NCBI RefSeq assembly: GCF_003217295.1
Contig: NZ_QJTJ01000008.1
Location: forward strand, 62,001 to 126,000
Direction: 5' to 3'
Origin: Ureibacillus chungkukjangi
Lineage (GTDB): Bacteria; Bacillota; Bacilli; Bacillales_A; Planococcaceae
Length of the DNA: 64,000 nucleotides
A program made the position numbers and the translations under genes. Position 1 is the stretch's first letter. Each line of letters begins with the position of its first letter. This document shows, piece by piece, positions 43,309-52,482 of this stretch. The notes under the pieces were generated by a model. The model saw nothing but the letters and a program-made list of their open reading frames with translations, was not told the origin of the DNA and did no database searches.

Positions 43309-43814
43309 TTTTCAAGTGCGATTTTGATATGAGCTAGATGGTGATTCCCGTGCCATGCGTAGAGGCAGATGTTTTCCTTTAAGGTAATAACACCAGATTC
43401 TGGATGAGTGAAGGTTTTTTCCAGTTCAGCTGGTGTGAGATTTTCAAGCAGGAATCCCCACCTTTCGTGTAAGCCTTGAATCAAAGATAAGGATACTTCT
43501 AAAGGGAGAGTGGAATCTGAAAGCTCTGCCCATTTCTCTTCTGAATAAGGTTTTATGGTTGGATTATCCTCGGTTAAAGCTAATTTAAAGCGTATATAGG
43601 AGTTCAAATGACTATCCGCGATATGATGGACAAGCTGGCGGATGCTCCACCCACCCTCACGATAAGTATTTTCAAGCACTTTCACATCTAATTCCTTTAA
43701 GGCTTCGTTTAATTTAGCTGGCAAACTTTTTATATCGTCAACCCATCCTTGTACCTCTTCAGAAGAAATACTTTCACTGCACGAAAACTTTCCAATTGGA
43801 TACCTGTCATTCAC
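43305..43814 (-). CDS. Bacillithiol transferase-like DinB protein (YfiT/BstA)
   Basis: This 169-residue DinB-fold metalloprotein resembles YfiT/BstA, which transfers bacillithiol to toxic electrophiles. Metal-ligand histidines are seen in WSIRQLVHHIADSHLNSYIR and YAWHGNHHLAHIKIAL, the YfiT pattern. The GTG at 43814 follows GGAGGGG by about 7 bases; an upstream TTG precedes that site. It lies 18 bases after an MFS gene and is probably co-transcribed, suggesting a joint detoxification and export role. Confidence 0.8.
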   Translation of the reverse strand: MNDRYPIGKFSCSESISSEEVQGWVDDIKSLPAKLNEALKELDVKVLENTYREGGWSIRQLVHHIADSHLNSYIRFKLALTEDNPTIKPYSEEKWAELSDSTLPLEVSLSLIQGLHERWGFLLENLTPAELEKTFTHPESGVITLKENICLYAWHGNHHLAHIKIALEK

Positions 43815-43832
43815 GCTTAAACCCCTCCACAA

Positions 43833-45011
43833 TCAAATTGCTTTATTCATAGATAGTGCCTTTTTATAAAATACGAGACTTAACAATACGATGACTGCCA
43901 TAACATAGTATATTTCTCCAATGTAATGAGTTAGAAGCCACCCGCCAAAAATCGGTCCGATAAAGCCGCCGAGATTTTTAAGTTGGGATGCGCCTAAATA
44001 TGTAGCCTTTTGTGTATCTGGTGCGATTTCTTCAATCATTGCATTCATCATAGGGAAGGCAAAAATCTCACCTATCGAAAAAACAATCATTGCAATAATA
44101 AACAATGCCCAGCTCGATGCCATATTAAATAAGATAAAACCTGCAGCGAAGAAACACATACCAAAACTCAAGCTTTTGAAGGACGAGATTTTTTCCGTAT
44201 ACACGCTTATTGGTAGCTGTAACAATAAAACGATGGCAGCATTGATAACGAGTAAAATAGAATATAATTTCACTCCCTCTTCTACCGAAAGATTAACTAG
44301 CTGTGGCAAGGTAGAATCATATTGGGAGTAACCAAGACTGATTAGCACACCGCCAGCAAGTAATAGAAGAAGCTTCGTATCTTTACCTACCACTTTTAGC
44401 ATTTGGGGAAGAGTCTGCCTTCCAGACGCAAGTTGTTGACGCATTTCAAAATGATTCAATAAGCCGATAAGAACAAATCCATACGCAGCATACATCACTC
44501 CCGTAATAACAAAAGGCATCACTGCGCTTGACAAACTTGAAATCCATACTCCTAAAACCGGACCGATTACACCAGCAATATTGATACTAGTGTATCGAAT
44601 TGAGAATAGTCTTCTACGTTTCTCTTTTTCTGTGAAATCAATCATTAGTGCTTGTGTGGCCGGTTCAAAAAAGGAGCGACACAAGCCATTTAAACTACTA
44701 AGAATTATAAACAACAACACATTTTGAACTAGAGCAAAGCCTATGAATACGCCACTCCAAACAAAAATAGTGAAAATAATGACAAGCTTTCTGCCTAATT
44801 TATCTGTTAAATATCCCCCAAAGATTCCTCCAAAGGTGGCAAATAATTGGGCTGCACCTAATGTTACTCCTATCACTAATGGCGTAGCATGTAACTCATT
44901 ATGCAGATATAAAGCAAGAAATGGAATGGTCATAAAGCTTGCTGCCCTTGTAAAAATAGTACCAAGTAAAATACTCCATACTAATGGATGGAAATAGTTT
45001 AACCCCTTCAA
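43833..45011 (-). CDS. MFS drug-type transporter
   Basis: This 392-residue protein has about 12 helices and the MFS loop GGYLTDKLGRKLVI between helices 2 and 3. The N-terminus FHPLVWSILLGTIFTRAASF is typical of multidrug-type MFS proteins of Bacillales. The start is uncertain; TTG at 45011 follows GAGGTG by about 6 bases. Substrate unknown. It shares an operon with the BstA-like gene. Confidence 0.78.
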   Translation of the reverse strand: MKGLNYFHPLVWSILLGTIFTRAASFMTIPFLALYLHNELHATPLVIGVTLGAAQLFATFGGIFGGYLTDKLGRKLVIIFTIFVWSGVFIGFALVQNVLLFIILSSLNGLCRSFFEPATQALMIDFTEKEKRRRLFSIRYTSINIAGVIGPVLGVWISSLSSAVMPFVITGVMYAAYGFVLIGLLNHFEMRQQLASGRQTLPQMLKVVGKDTKLLLLLAGGVLISLGYSQYDSTLPQLVNLSVEEGVKLYSILLVINAAIVLLLQLPISVYTEKISSFKSLSFGMCFFAAGFILFNMASSWALFIIAMIVFSIGEIFAFPMMNAMIEEIAPDTQKATYLGASQLKNLGGFIGPIFGGWLLTHYIGEIYYVMAVIVLLSLVFYKKALSMNKAI

Positions 45012-45127
45012 AATATACACCTCAATTTATTCCACTACTGTAGCTAATAACTATCTAAAAATAAAGTGTATTTAGTACTATTTGAATTTTTAGAATTATC
45101 ATGACTTTGCTATTCCTTTTAGTTAAA

Positions 45128-45170
45128 ACAAAAAAGAGTGTCATCCGAACGTACCGGCTTTGACACTCCT
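45128..45170 (-). terminator. Terminator of the chemoreceptor gene
   Basis: GAGTGTCA (45136-45143) pairs with TGACACTC (45161-45168), with TTTTTTG following on the minus strand. Confidence 0.82.
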
Positions 45171-45187
45171 TTAAGTTAATCAGCCTC

Positions 45188-46408
45188 TTACTTCTTTACC
45201 ATTCCTTGCAACTGCTCTGCAACTTCTGCTAAGGCACCAGTCGAAGAGAATACTTCATTTAATGCATACGAATTTTGTTCAGATGCTGCTGCAATTTCTG
45301 CCATTTTAGATGTAGAGTTTTGAGCTAGCTGTGACACATCCTCGAACGATGCATTCACTTGTTCCGTACTTGCAGACATTTCTTCCACTACTGCAGATAA
45401 TTCTTGAGTTTGAGCACTTACATTTTCAATTGATGTTAAGATTTGAGTAAATGTTTTCCCTGTAATCTGCACTAGCTCTAATCCATTTTTTGTCTCTATT
45501 GTTGCTTTGTTCGTCATTTCATAAGCCTGGTTTGTATCTTCTTGAATCAACTTGATAATTTCTTCAATTTGTTTTGAAGCCTCTTTTGATTGTTCAGCTA
45601 AAAGCCTTACTTCGTTTGCAACAACCGCAAATCCCTTTCCATGCTCACCTGCACGTGCCGATTCAATGGCTGCATTTAATGCTAATAAATTAGTTTGGTC
45701 AGCAATTCCAGTAATAACGCCGATAATACTACCAATCTTCGTAGATTTATCCTCTAACTCCTTCATAACTGAATTCGTTTCATGATTCACCTTATAGATT
45801 GAGTTCATTTGTTCATCGATTTTTTGGATATAATTATTTCCTAGATTTGCTTGTGTTGTCGTTTCAGAAGCAGATTCAGCCACATTATTTGTAGTTTGGG
45901 CAACACGACCAATCCCGATAGTGATTTCACTCATTGCCGTAGCACTTTCCTGAATGTTTTTACCTTGTATGTCTACACTGCTAGCAACCTCTTGAATAGA
46001 TGCAGCCATTTGGTTAGTTGATACATTCGTTTGCTCAGTTGAGGATTTTAAACTACTTGATGATGTCACTAATTGATCTGACACACTATTTAACTGAACG
46101 AAGATTGATTTAAGATTTTCCCCCATCTCATGTAAAAATTGAGACAGCTCCCCAAATTCATTTTTCACTTTTGGTGCTTTATCTATTTCAAGTTCTCTTG
46201 CTGTAATTTGTCTTGCTATCTTTAACGTTTCTTTTAAAGGTCTTGTAATAGATTTATATGTATAGAGTGTACCTACTACTAATATACCGATTCCTACCGC
46301 ACTTATGATCACTATTTCCATTGATGCCGTGAATAAAATATTAGCTATCAAAAGAACAATTACCAATAAATTTCCTACATAAAGTCCTCTTGTTGCTTTT
46401 ATGCCCAT
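45188..46408 (-). CDS. Methyl-accepting chemotaxis protein without sensor domain
   Basis: This 406-residue receptor has two adjacent membrane helices with almost no extracellular loop, then a HAMP domain ([20 protein letters not shown]) and a long cytoplasmic coiled coil. The hairpin tip for CheA/CheW contact is conserved: [20 protein letters not shown] and [17 protein letters not shown]. Because no periplasmic sensor is present it may sense an internal or membrane signal. ATG at 46408 was chosen because AAGGAG lies about 11 bases upstream; the frame opens further but lacks a better site. Confidence 0.87.
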   Translation of the reverse strand: MGIKATRGLYVGNLLVIVLLIANILFTASMEIVIISAVGIGILVVGTLYTYKSITRPLKETLKIARQITARELEIDKAPKVKNEFGELSQFLHEMGENLKSIFVQLNSVSDQLVTSSSSLKSSTEQTNVSTNQMAASIQEVASSVDIQGKNIQESATAMSEITIGIGRVAQTTNNVAESASETTTQANLGNNYIQKIDEQMNSIYKVNHETNSVMKELEDKSTKIGSIIGVITGIADQTNLLALNAAIESARAGEHGKGFAVVANEVRLLAEQSKEASKQIEEIIKLIQEDTNQAYEMTNKATIETKNGLELVQITGKTFTQILTSIENVSAQTQELSAVVEEMSASTEQVNASFEDVSQLAQNSTSKMAEIAAASEQNSYALNEVFSSTGALAEVAEQLQGMVKK

Positions 46409-46576
46409 GTGATTTACAACTCCTTCTAAATTTATTCCTATAACAAAAGTAACATTTTTCTGAATACTTAGCCATAGAACAAAAGTAGCCGAACAAGGAC
46501 TTTTGTTGAACAAAAATGAGAGATATATTAGTTCATACCTCCCACTCTTTACTATTAAATTAATAAATCTCTAATC

Positions 46577-47569
46577 TTAGACAGAGGAGCTCTCATGTTT
46601 TAGCAGCTCTTCCTTTGAAAGACATCTTTCATTATATTTTTCCTTATACCTCTCTAGCACTCTACTAAATTGTGAGGCGAGTATTTGCTGGAAGAGCATT
46701 CCGAAGACCACCGGCATAACCACTTTTGGTGGAAAGTAAGTACTAGCGATTACTACTCCGACGGCAATATTACGCATCCCCCCTGTAAATACAATAGTTG
46801 TAATGACCTCAAAGTCTTTAAATAAGAAGTGACCCAATAGCAAACACATTATATAGCCTGAGATGGCTAGTAATAAAACTACTACTATAATCCAAATGAT
46901 TTCCCATGTTATATTTTTCAAATAAGGTGCAATGGCGCTACTATTGATACCTACGATTAAAAACAAACTCAGCTTCTGAAAAGGGGCTAGTGTTTTCCCC
47001 AGTGTTTGATTGATCTCTCCTTTAGTCCACTCATTCAGTAAAACAGCTGCAATCGAGGGTAATACAATCATCCACATTAAATCTAGCATAATGGACATTG
47101 TGTTAATTTCAACTTTTTCCCCTACTACAAAATGAACTAAGGTTGGTAGGATAATTGGTGAAAGAATTGTATCAATTAAAATGATTGATAAACATAGCGG
47201 TAGGTGCCCCTTACAAATACTCGCCCAAATAAAGCTCGTTACTCCAGTAGGAACGGCAACGGAAAGAATAAAGCCTATGATTAATAAATGATCATCAAAT
47301 AAGAGGGTTGAGATAAAATACGCCCAAACAGGCATAAGAATATGTAAAAATGCAATGGTAGTGAGGATAACCCAGGGGTATTTCATGAAGCTTCGCAGGC
47401 CTTGAAAATTCATGCTTAAACTACCAGCAAAGGTCATAAAAGCGAATAACACAGGAACAAGAAATGCTAATTGCCCACCTATATCCTCGAGTAATACACC
47501 AATTATCAAGCTAAGGGGTGTTAGGATCGGCATGAGTTTTTGGAGGCGTTTATTAATATCAGCTAACAT
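46577..47569 (-). CDS. Bile acid:sodium symporter family transporter
   Basis: This 330-residue membrane protein has 9-10 helices and belongs to the BASS/SBF family (related to YocS). The conserved segments VLFAFMTFAGSLSMNFQGLR and LSVAVPTGVTSFIWASICKG, and a late GGMRNIAVGVVIAS for sodium binding, are visible. Bacterial members import or export organic acids, sulfonates or bile-acid-like molecules. ATG at 47569 follows AGAAGGG. Substrate unknown. Confidence 0.83.
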   Translation of the reverse strand: MLADINKRLQKLMPILTPLSLIIGVLLEDIGGQLAFLVPVLFAFMTFAGSLSMNFQGLRSFMKYPWVILTTIAFLHILMPVWAYFISTLLFDDHLLIIGFILSVAVPTGVTSFIWASICKGHLPLCLSIILIDTILSPIILPTLVHFVVGEKVEINTMSIMLDLMWMIVLPSIAAVLLNEWTKGEINQTLGKTLAPFQKLSLFLIVGINSSAIAPYLKNITWEIIWIIVVVLLLAISGYIMCLLLGHFLFKDFEVITTIVFTGGMRNIAVGVVIASTYFPPKVVMPVVFGMLFQQILASQFSRVLERYKEKYNERCLSKEELLKHESSSV

Positions 47570-47651
47570 CGAAGCCCTTCTTTCTAAAAATTCTATAAAC
47601 TTTACTATACTCCAATTTACAGTAGTTGGTAAATAGTTCTTTAAAAACAAA

Positions 47652-47684
47652 AATAGCCTGCGTCATCATCATTCGCAAGCTACC
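47652..47684 (-). terminator. Terminator of the MerR-like gene
   Basis: On the minus strand AGCTTGCG pairs with CGCAGGCT (one G-U pair; plus-strand arms 47655-47662 and 47674-47681), followed by ATTTTTGTTTTT. Confidence 0.7.
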
Positions 47685-47711
47685 GCTAATCGCTATTAAA
47701 TTGATTTTCTG

Positions 47712-48287
47712 TCATTTCCAAAATTGCCACCATCGTTTTTTCTTTCTCTCCCTTTCCTTTACCGCTTCTACTTCAGCAGTTGCTACTGCAAGCTGCCTTC
47801 TTGTTTCCATAGATTCCTTCATGGCAAACATTAATTTCTTATCTCTCTCTTCAATACTCGTTTTGAAGGTTTGCTCTTGTTGAATTAACTGTTCAAGAAG
47901 CTTCTTATTGAATTCCATTTGCTCATTTTTAAATACTGAAAATTCCTCTAGAAGATTGTTTATGTCGTGCATTTCTGTGAATTTTTTTTGTAGACTGTCT
48001 TTTAGTTCGTCTGGAGTTGTACCAAGGATTTCACTTATAGCTTGTTTGATCGTCAGGGAGCTAGAGTTTTTAAGATCGACTACTTTTTTAATCATTTCAA
48101 TGTCTTTTTTATAGTAAATGAAATGTCCATTTTTGTTCTTTTGGAAGTCGTAATGATGCTTTTGCATTAGCCTGCAATAATTCCTTAGAGTTCTTTCCTG
48201 AACACCTACTATTTTACTAACTGCCACCGTATTATAAATAAGGTCTTCACCAGTTGATGTATCCGATACTACCGCTATATCTGACAT
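47712..48287 (-). CDS. MerR-like DNA-binding protein with coiled coil
   Basis: This 191-residue protein has an N-terminal MerR-type helix-turn-helix (YNTVAVSKIVGVQERTLRNY, with YYKKDIEMIKKVVDL) followed by a long charged coiled coil (residues about 95-180) and a basic-aromatic tail KKKRWWQFWK. This layout resembles RacA and DUF3967 plasmid-segregation-type proteins that bridge DNA to the membrane through the tail. ATG at 48287 follows AAGGGGTGA. Its precise role is unknown. Confidence 0.7.
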   Translation of the reverse strand: MSDIAVVSDTSTGEDLIYNTVAVSKIVGVQERTLRNYCRLMQKHHYDFQKNKNGHFIYYKKDIEMIKKVVDLKNSSSLTIKQAISEILGTTPDELKDSLQKKFTEMHDINNLLEEFSVFKNEQMEFNKKLLEQLIQQEQTFKTSIEERDKKLMFAMKESMETRRQLAVATAEVEAVKERERKKKRWWQFWK

Positions 48288-48371
48288 ACATATCACCCCT
48301 TACTCTATACAGTTCGCAAAAAATTACTACATTCCTTTAAAAATCGTTCTACAAATATAGACATGTATTGC

Positions 48372-48415
48372 AAGAAAAACTCACAAAAGCAAGAGTTTAG
48401 CCTTTATGAGTTTCA
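48372..48415 (-). terminator. Terminator of the nrd operon
   Basis: On the minus strand AAACTCATAAAGGC pairs with GCTTTTGTGAGTTT, followed by TTCTTG. Plus-strand arms are near 48377-48390 and 48400-48413. Confidence 0.65.
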
Positions 48416-48418
48416 TAT

Positions 48419-49393
48419 TTAAATTCTATTTTTAAAATTAAAGGTTTCATCAGTAATAGATGCTACTTTGGCTTTGGCATAGGAAGAGCCTTTTTGACTA
48501 AAAAAGTCATTAGTAGACCCTTCATTGCGAATCCCATTCATCACAATTGGATTTACTTCCTCCTCTGGGAACATCGCTTCAAAGCCAACATTCATCAAGG
48601 CCTTATTGGCGTTATAGCGTACGTATGCCTTTACATCTGGGGAAAGGCCCGTTTCTGCATATAAATCATCAGTATAGTCCATTTCATTTTGATATAAATC
48701 CAGTAAAAGGTCATATCCCCAAACCGTTAGCTCCTCTTGCTTCTGCTTCGAAAATTGCTTGAATAAATTCTGAGCAAAGAAGCCCACTGCAACTCCATGG
48801 ATAGATTCATCTCGTAAAATGAGCGAAATGACCTCTGCTGAATTACGCAGGATTCCTTGACCGCCCAAATAGAGAGGATAGAAAAAGCCGGAATAGAATA
48901 AGAAGGACTCTAGCATAACGGAAGAGAACATCGCCTTCCATAAGCTTTCTGAATTTCCTTCCTCTATATTGTTGTAGATATCCGCAATTTTAGTTGCCTT
49001 GTACTGAAGATATTCGTTTTTCTTTACCCACTCAAATAATTCGTCAATTTCTGTGTTTGTACATAGAGTAGTGAAAATATAAGAGTAAGATTTTGCATGG
49101 ATGGCTTCAAAAGCCCCGAAAACAGTGAAAACAGCTTTTTCCTGTAAATCTGTTGCATAGGTAGCAATTTGGTTCATGCCAATATTAGTTTGTACGGTAT
49201 CAAGGAGTGTAAGCCCAGCAAATACCTTTTTGTATGTTTCCTGATGCTCAAAGCTTTGCCACTGTTTCACATCCTTACTAACTGCAATTTCTTCTGGGAA
49301 CCAAATCTGCTTCCATTGTTGGTCCCAAAAAACTTGTGCAAGCTCGCTTGTCGGTTTATTCCAATTGACGGCCTCATAAATTATATTTGACAT
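48419..49393 (-). CDS. nrdF: Class Ib ribonucleotide reductase small subunit NrdF
   Basis: This 324-residue protein houses the di-manganese or di-iron tyrosyl-radical centre of class Ib ribonucleotide reductase. Metal ligands are visible in AVFTVFGAFEAIHAKSYSYI (ExxH) and VISLILRDESIHGVAVGFFA (ExxH). ATG at 49393 follows GAGGAGTG and overlaps the end of nrdE by 13 bases. Last gene of nrdHIEF. Confidence 0.93.
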   Translation of the reverse strand: MSNIIYEAVNWNKPTSELAQVFWDQQWKQIWFPEEIAVSKDVKQWQSFEHQETYKKVFAGLTLLDTVQTNIGMNQIATYATDLQEKAVFTVFGAFEAIHAKSYSYIFTTLCTNTEIDELFEWVKKNEYLQYKATKIADIYNNIEEGNSESLWKAMFSSVMLESFLFYSGFFYPLYLGGQGILRNSAEVISLILRDESIHGVAVGFFAQNLFKQFSKQKQEELTVWGYDLLLDLYQNEMDYTDDLYAETGLSPDVKAYVRYNANKALMNVGFEAMFPEEEVNPIVMNGIRNEGSTNDFFSQKGSSYAKAKVASITDETFNFKNRI

Positions 49394-51474
49394 GCTATAC
49401 ACTCCTCTAATGTTTGTAATCGTTGACGTACATAGTAAACTGATTTAATGCCGCGCATCCAAGCATAGATATAGATTTTGGCTAGCTGTTCAGTTGTCCA
49501 CGCATCCGTTACATAGAGCGTCATCGAAATCCCTTGGTCCACATGCTTTTGGGCAGCAGCATATAAATCGATTAGGTCATAAGCATTGACATCATATGCT
49601 TCAACATAGAGGTGAGCATTATCATTATTTAAGAATGGCATTGGGTAAATGGTGCGGCTATCGGCATAATCGCGTACCTCCACGCGTTCTGTAGAGGGGG
49701 CGATGGAAGCCGTGCAGGATCTTATATAACTTATGGATCCAGTAGGAGCAACAGCCATTCTATAGCTATTGAACAAACCATACTTTTTCACACCTTTAGC
49801 TAGCTCCTTCCACATTGCTGCTGTTATAATCGGCACATTCCCTAGGGCTCGTATTGTAACAGTCTGGAAAGGCTTTTCCTCTTTATTGATATACGAGTCA
49901 AAATAGTTTCCATTTGCATATTCACTCTCTTCAAATCCATAAAAAGTCTCTCCGCGCTCTTTCGCAATCTCCATCGAGCTTTTTAGAGAATAATAGTTTA
50001 AAGCTTCCATAAAGCCATCTATAAATTCAATAGATTCCTTTGAGCCATACATGATGCCTTGCGTCACTAAATGCCCGTGCAAATTCATCACACCGAGACC
50101 AACTGAATGCATGAGTTTATTTGCCTTAGCAACAGATGGTACATTTTTGATATAAGTCATTTGGGATACATTCGTTAACAGCCTCATTGCCGTATCAACT
50201 AACTTCCCAAAATCAGCTACCTTACTTGCCTCATGCATATCAATTGAGCCTAGATTACAGGATACATCCAAACCATAGTCATTCGGTTCATCTTGATCTG
50301 TGATAATACTCTTTTGCTGCACCTGTAATATTTCCGTACATAGATTTGACATTTGAACGCGCCCAATATTTTTCAGTGGGTGCACTTCATTCACGTTATC
50401 ATCAAAAATTTCAAAAGGGTAACCAGATTCAAATTGCGCTTTTTTCACTTCTGTATAAAGCTTTCGCGCATTTAATCGTTTAATTTTTCGAACCCTTGGA
50501 TTATCCAGTAGCTCGTGATACATTTCCGAAATTGAAATTTCAGACATTCTTTTTCCATATTCTTTGTAAATATCGTATGGACTAAAGAGCACAATATCCT
50601 TATCCCGCTTCATCAGTTCAAAGAAAATACTCGGAATAATTATCCCAGTAGACAATGTCGCTAAACGGATTTTGTCATCTGCATTTGGTTTTTTGGAAGA
50701 AATAAAATTCTCAATATCAGCATGGAAAATATTTAAGTATACAACGCCCGAACCGTTACGTTGGCCGAGCTGATTAGAATAACTAAAGGAATTTTCTAGA
50801 AGCTTAGCAACCGGTATTACACCACTTGCCCGATTTTGGATTTCCTTAATTGGATCTCCTAATGGGCGCAAGTCCGTTAAGTTAACACCCACCCCACCAC
50901 CAAGGCGTGAAAGCTCCAAACAATAGCCAATATTTTCAGCAATACTATTCATAGAGTCGTCCATCGATAGCTTAAAGCAGCTTACTAGTTCCCCACGTGC
51001 CTTCTTCCCGCTATTTAAAGCTGTTGGTGTAGCAGGTTGATAGGCTTCCATCATCGCCTCCACAGCTCGTTCTGCTAATTCTGCATCTCCTTGAGCCAGA
51101 TACAACGCAATTATCACAATACGATCCTCATATTTTTCAAGAATCTCTTCACCATCACGACTCTTCATAGCATAACTATCGTAAAATTTACTTGCACTCA
51201 TAAAAGAGGGAAAGCGAAAGTTGTAATCATATGCTTTTTTATATAAATGTTTAATAAATTCTAAGTCATACAGTTCAATAAACTCTTTCTCGTAATAACC
51301 TTCCTCTACTAAATAACGAAGCTTTTCTTCAATATCGATAAAGTACCGCAAGCGAACGTTCACATATTCTAAAAAGTAACGTCGTGTAGCCTCACGATCC
51401 TTTTCTAGCTCTAATTGTCCCGTTGTGTTATAGCGATTGAGCACATCATTATTTAACTTTAAATACGTCTTCAT
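49381..51474 (-). CDS. nrdE: Class Ib ribonucleotide reductase large subunit NrdE
   Basis: This 697-residue subunit reduces ribonucleoside diphosphates. Active-site features are GELVSCFKLSMDDSMNSIAE, the radical-site motif NLCTEI, and a C-terminal redox pair in EECIACQI that receives electrons from NrdH. The domain that would act as a full ATP cone is not evident, as expected for class Ib. Overlaps nrdI by one base at its start (ATGA-type junction). Confidence 0.94.
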   Translation of the reverse strand: MKTYLKLNNDVLNRYNTTGQLELEKDREATRRYFLEYVNVRLRYFIDIEEKLRYLVEEGYYEKEFIELYDLEFIKHLYKKAYDYNFRFPSFMSASKFYDSYAMKSRDGEEILEKYEDRIVIIALYLAQGDAELAERAVEAMMEAYQPATPTALNSGKKARGELVSCFKLSMDDSMNSIAENIGYCLELSRLGGGVGVNLTDLRPLGDPIKEIQNRASGVIPVAKLLENSFSYSNQLGQRNGSGVVYLNIFHADIENFISSKKPNADDKIRLATLSTGIIIPSIFFELMKRDKDIVLFSPYDIYKEYGKRMSEISISEMYHELLDNPRVRKIKRLNARKLYTEVKKAQFESGYPFEIFDDNVNEVHPLKNIGRVQMSNLCTEILQVQQKSIITDQDEPNDYGLDVSCNLGSIDMHEASKVADFGKLVDTAMRLLTNVSQMTYIKNVPSVAKANKLMHSVGLGVMNLHGHLVTQGIMYGSKESIEFIDGFMEALNYYSLKSSMEIAKERGETFYGFEESEYANGNYFDSYINKEEKPFQTVTIRALGNVPIITAAMWKELAKGVKKYGLFNSYRMAVAPTGSISYIRSCTASIAPSTERVEVRDYADSRTIYPMPFLNNDNAHLYVEAYDVNAYDLIDLYAAAQKHVDQGISMTLYVTDAWTTEQLAKIYIYAWMRGIKSVYYVRQRLQTLEECIACQI

Positions 51475-51830
51475 TACATCACCCTCGTTTCATAAAACTG
51501 TTGAATCATTTCATAATCCTTTTGATATCCACGCAATTCTATTTTCCGTACCAATGGCACCTGATAGCGTGAGACTATTTTGTCTCCTGCTCCACCAAAT
51601 ACGTGATGACCAAAGTTGCTATTGCCACTGACTACAACACCTTTACAGAGAGAGCCATTATGTTCTAAAAATTGGGCAACCTTTGTCGGAATATCTCCAA
51701 ACCCATCTGTATAAGTAATTAATAAATAAGGCTTGTCCAGCTGAAGTCCTTCTTTAATCTCCACGGCTTCACCCTGTATTTTGGAAACGACATAACGTAC
51801 ATTCCCAGTTCTGCTTGCGTAAGCAATCAT
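51474..51830 (-). CDS. nrdI: NrdI flavodoxin-like protein
   Basis: This 118-residue flavodoxin-like protein supplies oxidant to assemble the dimanganese-tyrosyl radical in NrdF. It shows YASRTGNVRYVVSKIQGEAV for the FMN phosphate loop and VVSGNSNFGHHVFGGAGDKI for the isoalloxazine loop. It overlaps nrdH (ATGA) and nrdE. Confidence 0.92.
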   Translation of the reverse strand: MIAYASRTGNVRYVVSKIQGEAVEIKEGLQLDKPYLLITYTDGFGDIPTKVAQFLEHNGSLCKGVVVSGNSNFGHHVFGGAGDKIVSRYQVPLVRKIELRGYQKDYEMIQQFYETRVM

Positions 51831-52081
51831 TGTGCAACCAACTCGATTTGCGAAATGATCTCTTTAACGTCCCCTATCAAGCGCCCTTCAATTTCTAAAA
51901 CTGGAACTGTTAGTAACCCTGACTGAATAAGAAATTCTTTTTCATGTGGTTCATGATCGATATTGACCTCTTCGACTATAACTTTCGCTTTTTCCAGCTC
52001 TGATTTTACCCACATGCATTTTGGACATACCGTTTTTGTATATAATTTCATCGAATCTCTCTCCTTGTGGTAATTTTTCAA
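51827..52081 (-). CDS. nrdH: NrdH glutaredoxin-like reductant
   Basis: This 84-residue thioredoxin-fold protein passes electrons to NrdE. The active-site CPKC is seen in YTKTVCPKCMWVKSEL, and GLLTVPVLEIEGRLIGD gives the cis-proline and binding groove. The most probable start is the ATG at 52051 (MKLYTKTVCP), which follows AAGGAGAGA by a normal distance; the longer frame to 52081 overlaps the leader hairpin and is unlikely. Confidence 0.88.
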   Translation of the reverse strand: MKNYHKERDSMKLYTKTVCPKCMWVKSELEKAKVIVEEVNIDHEPHEKEFLIQSGLLTVPVLEIEGRLIGDVKEIISQIELVAQ

Positions 52082-52088
52082 AATAAAA

Positions 52089-52116
52089 AGGCTATCTCTT
52101 CGAAAAGAGATAGCCT
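52089..52116 (-). terminator. Riboswitch expression-platform terminator
   Basis: AGGCTATCTCTT pairs perfectly with AAGAGATAGCCT around a TTCG-type loop; the minus strand then reads TTTTATTTT. It lies between the cobalamin aptamer and nrdH and would stop transcription when cobalamin is bound. Confidence 0.88.
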
Positions 52117-52192
52117 AAAAATGGAAACGTCCTAAGTGAATTGAAAAAGGGTACGTCCCCATTTCTCAATCCCCGAAGAAATGAATGATCTG

Positions 52193-52351
52193 TTTTACTA
52201 GGCAGGTCTCCTGGCTTAGCTTCACCCTTTGATTCCCTTCCCATGAAAACACAGTGGTATCGAATCATTGTCAGCATCACAGTTGCGGGGACAGCGTCGG
52301 AATTACACCGAACTTCCCTATTAAACTACATGTAGTAGTACCTAGTTAAAA
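52193..52351 (-). promoter_or_regulatory. Cobalamin (B12) riboswitch upstream of nrdHIEF
   Basis: The minus strand carries the conserved B12 elements: GGGAAGTTCGGTG near the 5' side, CGACGCTGTCCCCGCAACTG, and the B12 box GCCAGGAGACCTGCCTAG (52215-52198). TTTTAACTAGG at the start and CCTAGTAAAA at the end can form P1. A second hairpin (ATGGGGACGT/ACGTTTCCAT) and the terminator follow. Such switches are known to turn off cobalamin-independent ribonucleotide reductases when B12 is available. Confidence 0.92.
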
Positions 52352-52482
52352 CAAACACAATATATAGTTTTAATTTACGAAGATAAGTGTAGCATAAATT
52401 CTAATATTATGTAAATGAGTAAATCTTCATTTGCTATACTAAAAATATGATAAAAAAAGACAGAGAATTAGTGGTGAAAAAT

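Noticed and set aside
52092-52280. 62-codon minus-strand ORF before nrdH
   Set aside because: It runs through the conserved cobalamin riboswitch and its terminator and has no conserved protein pattern.
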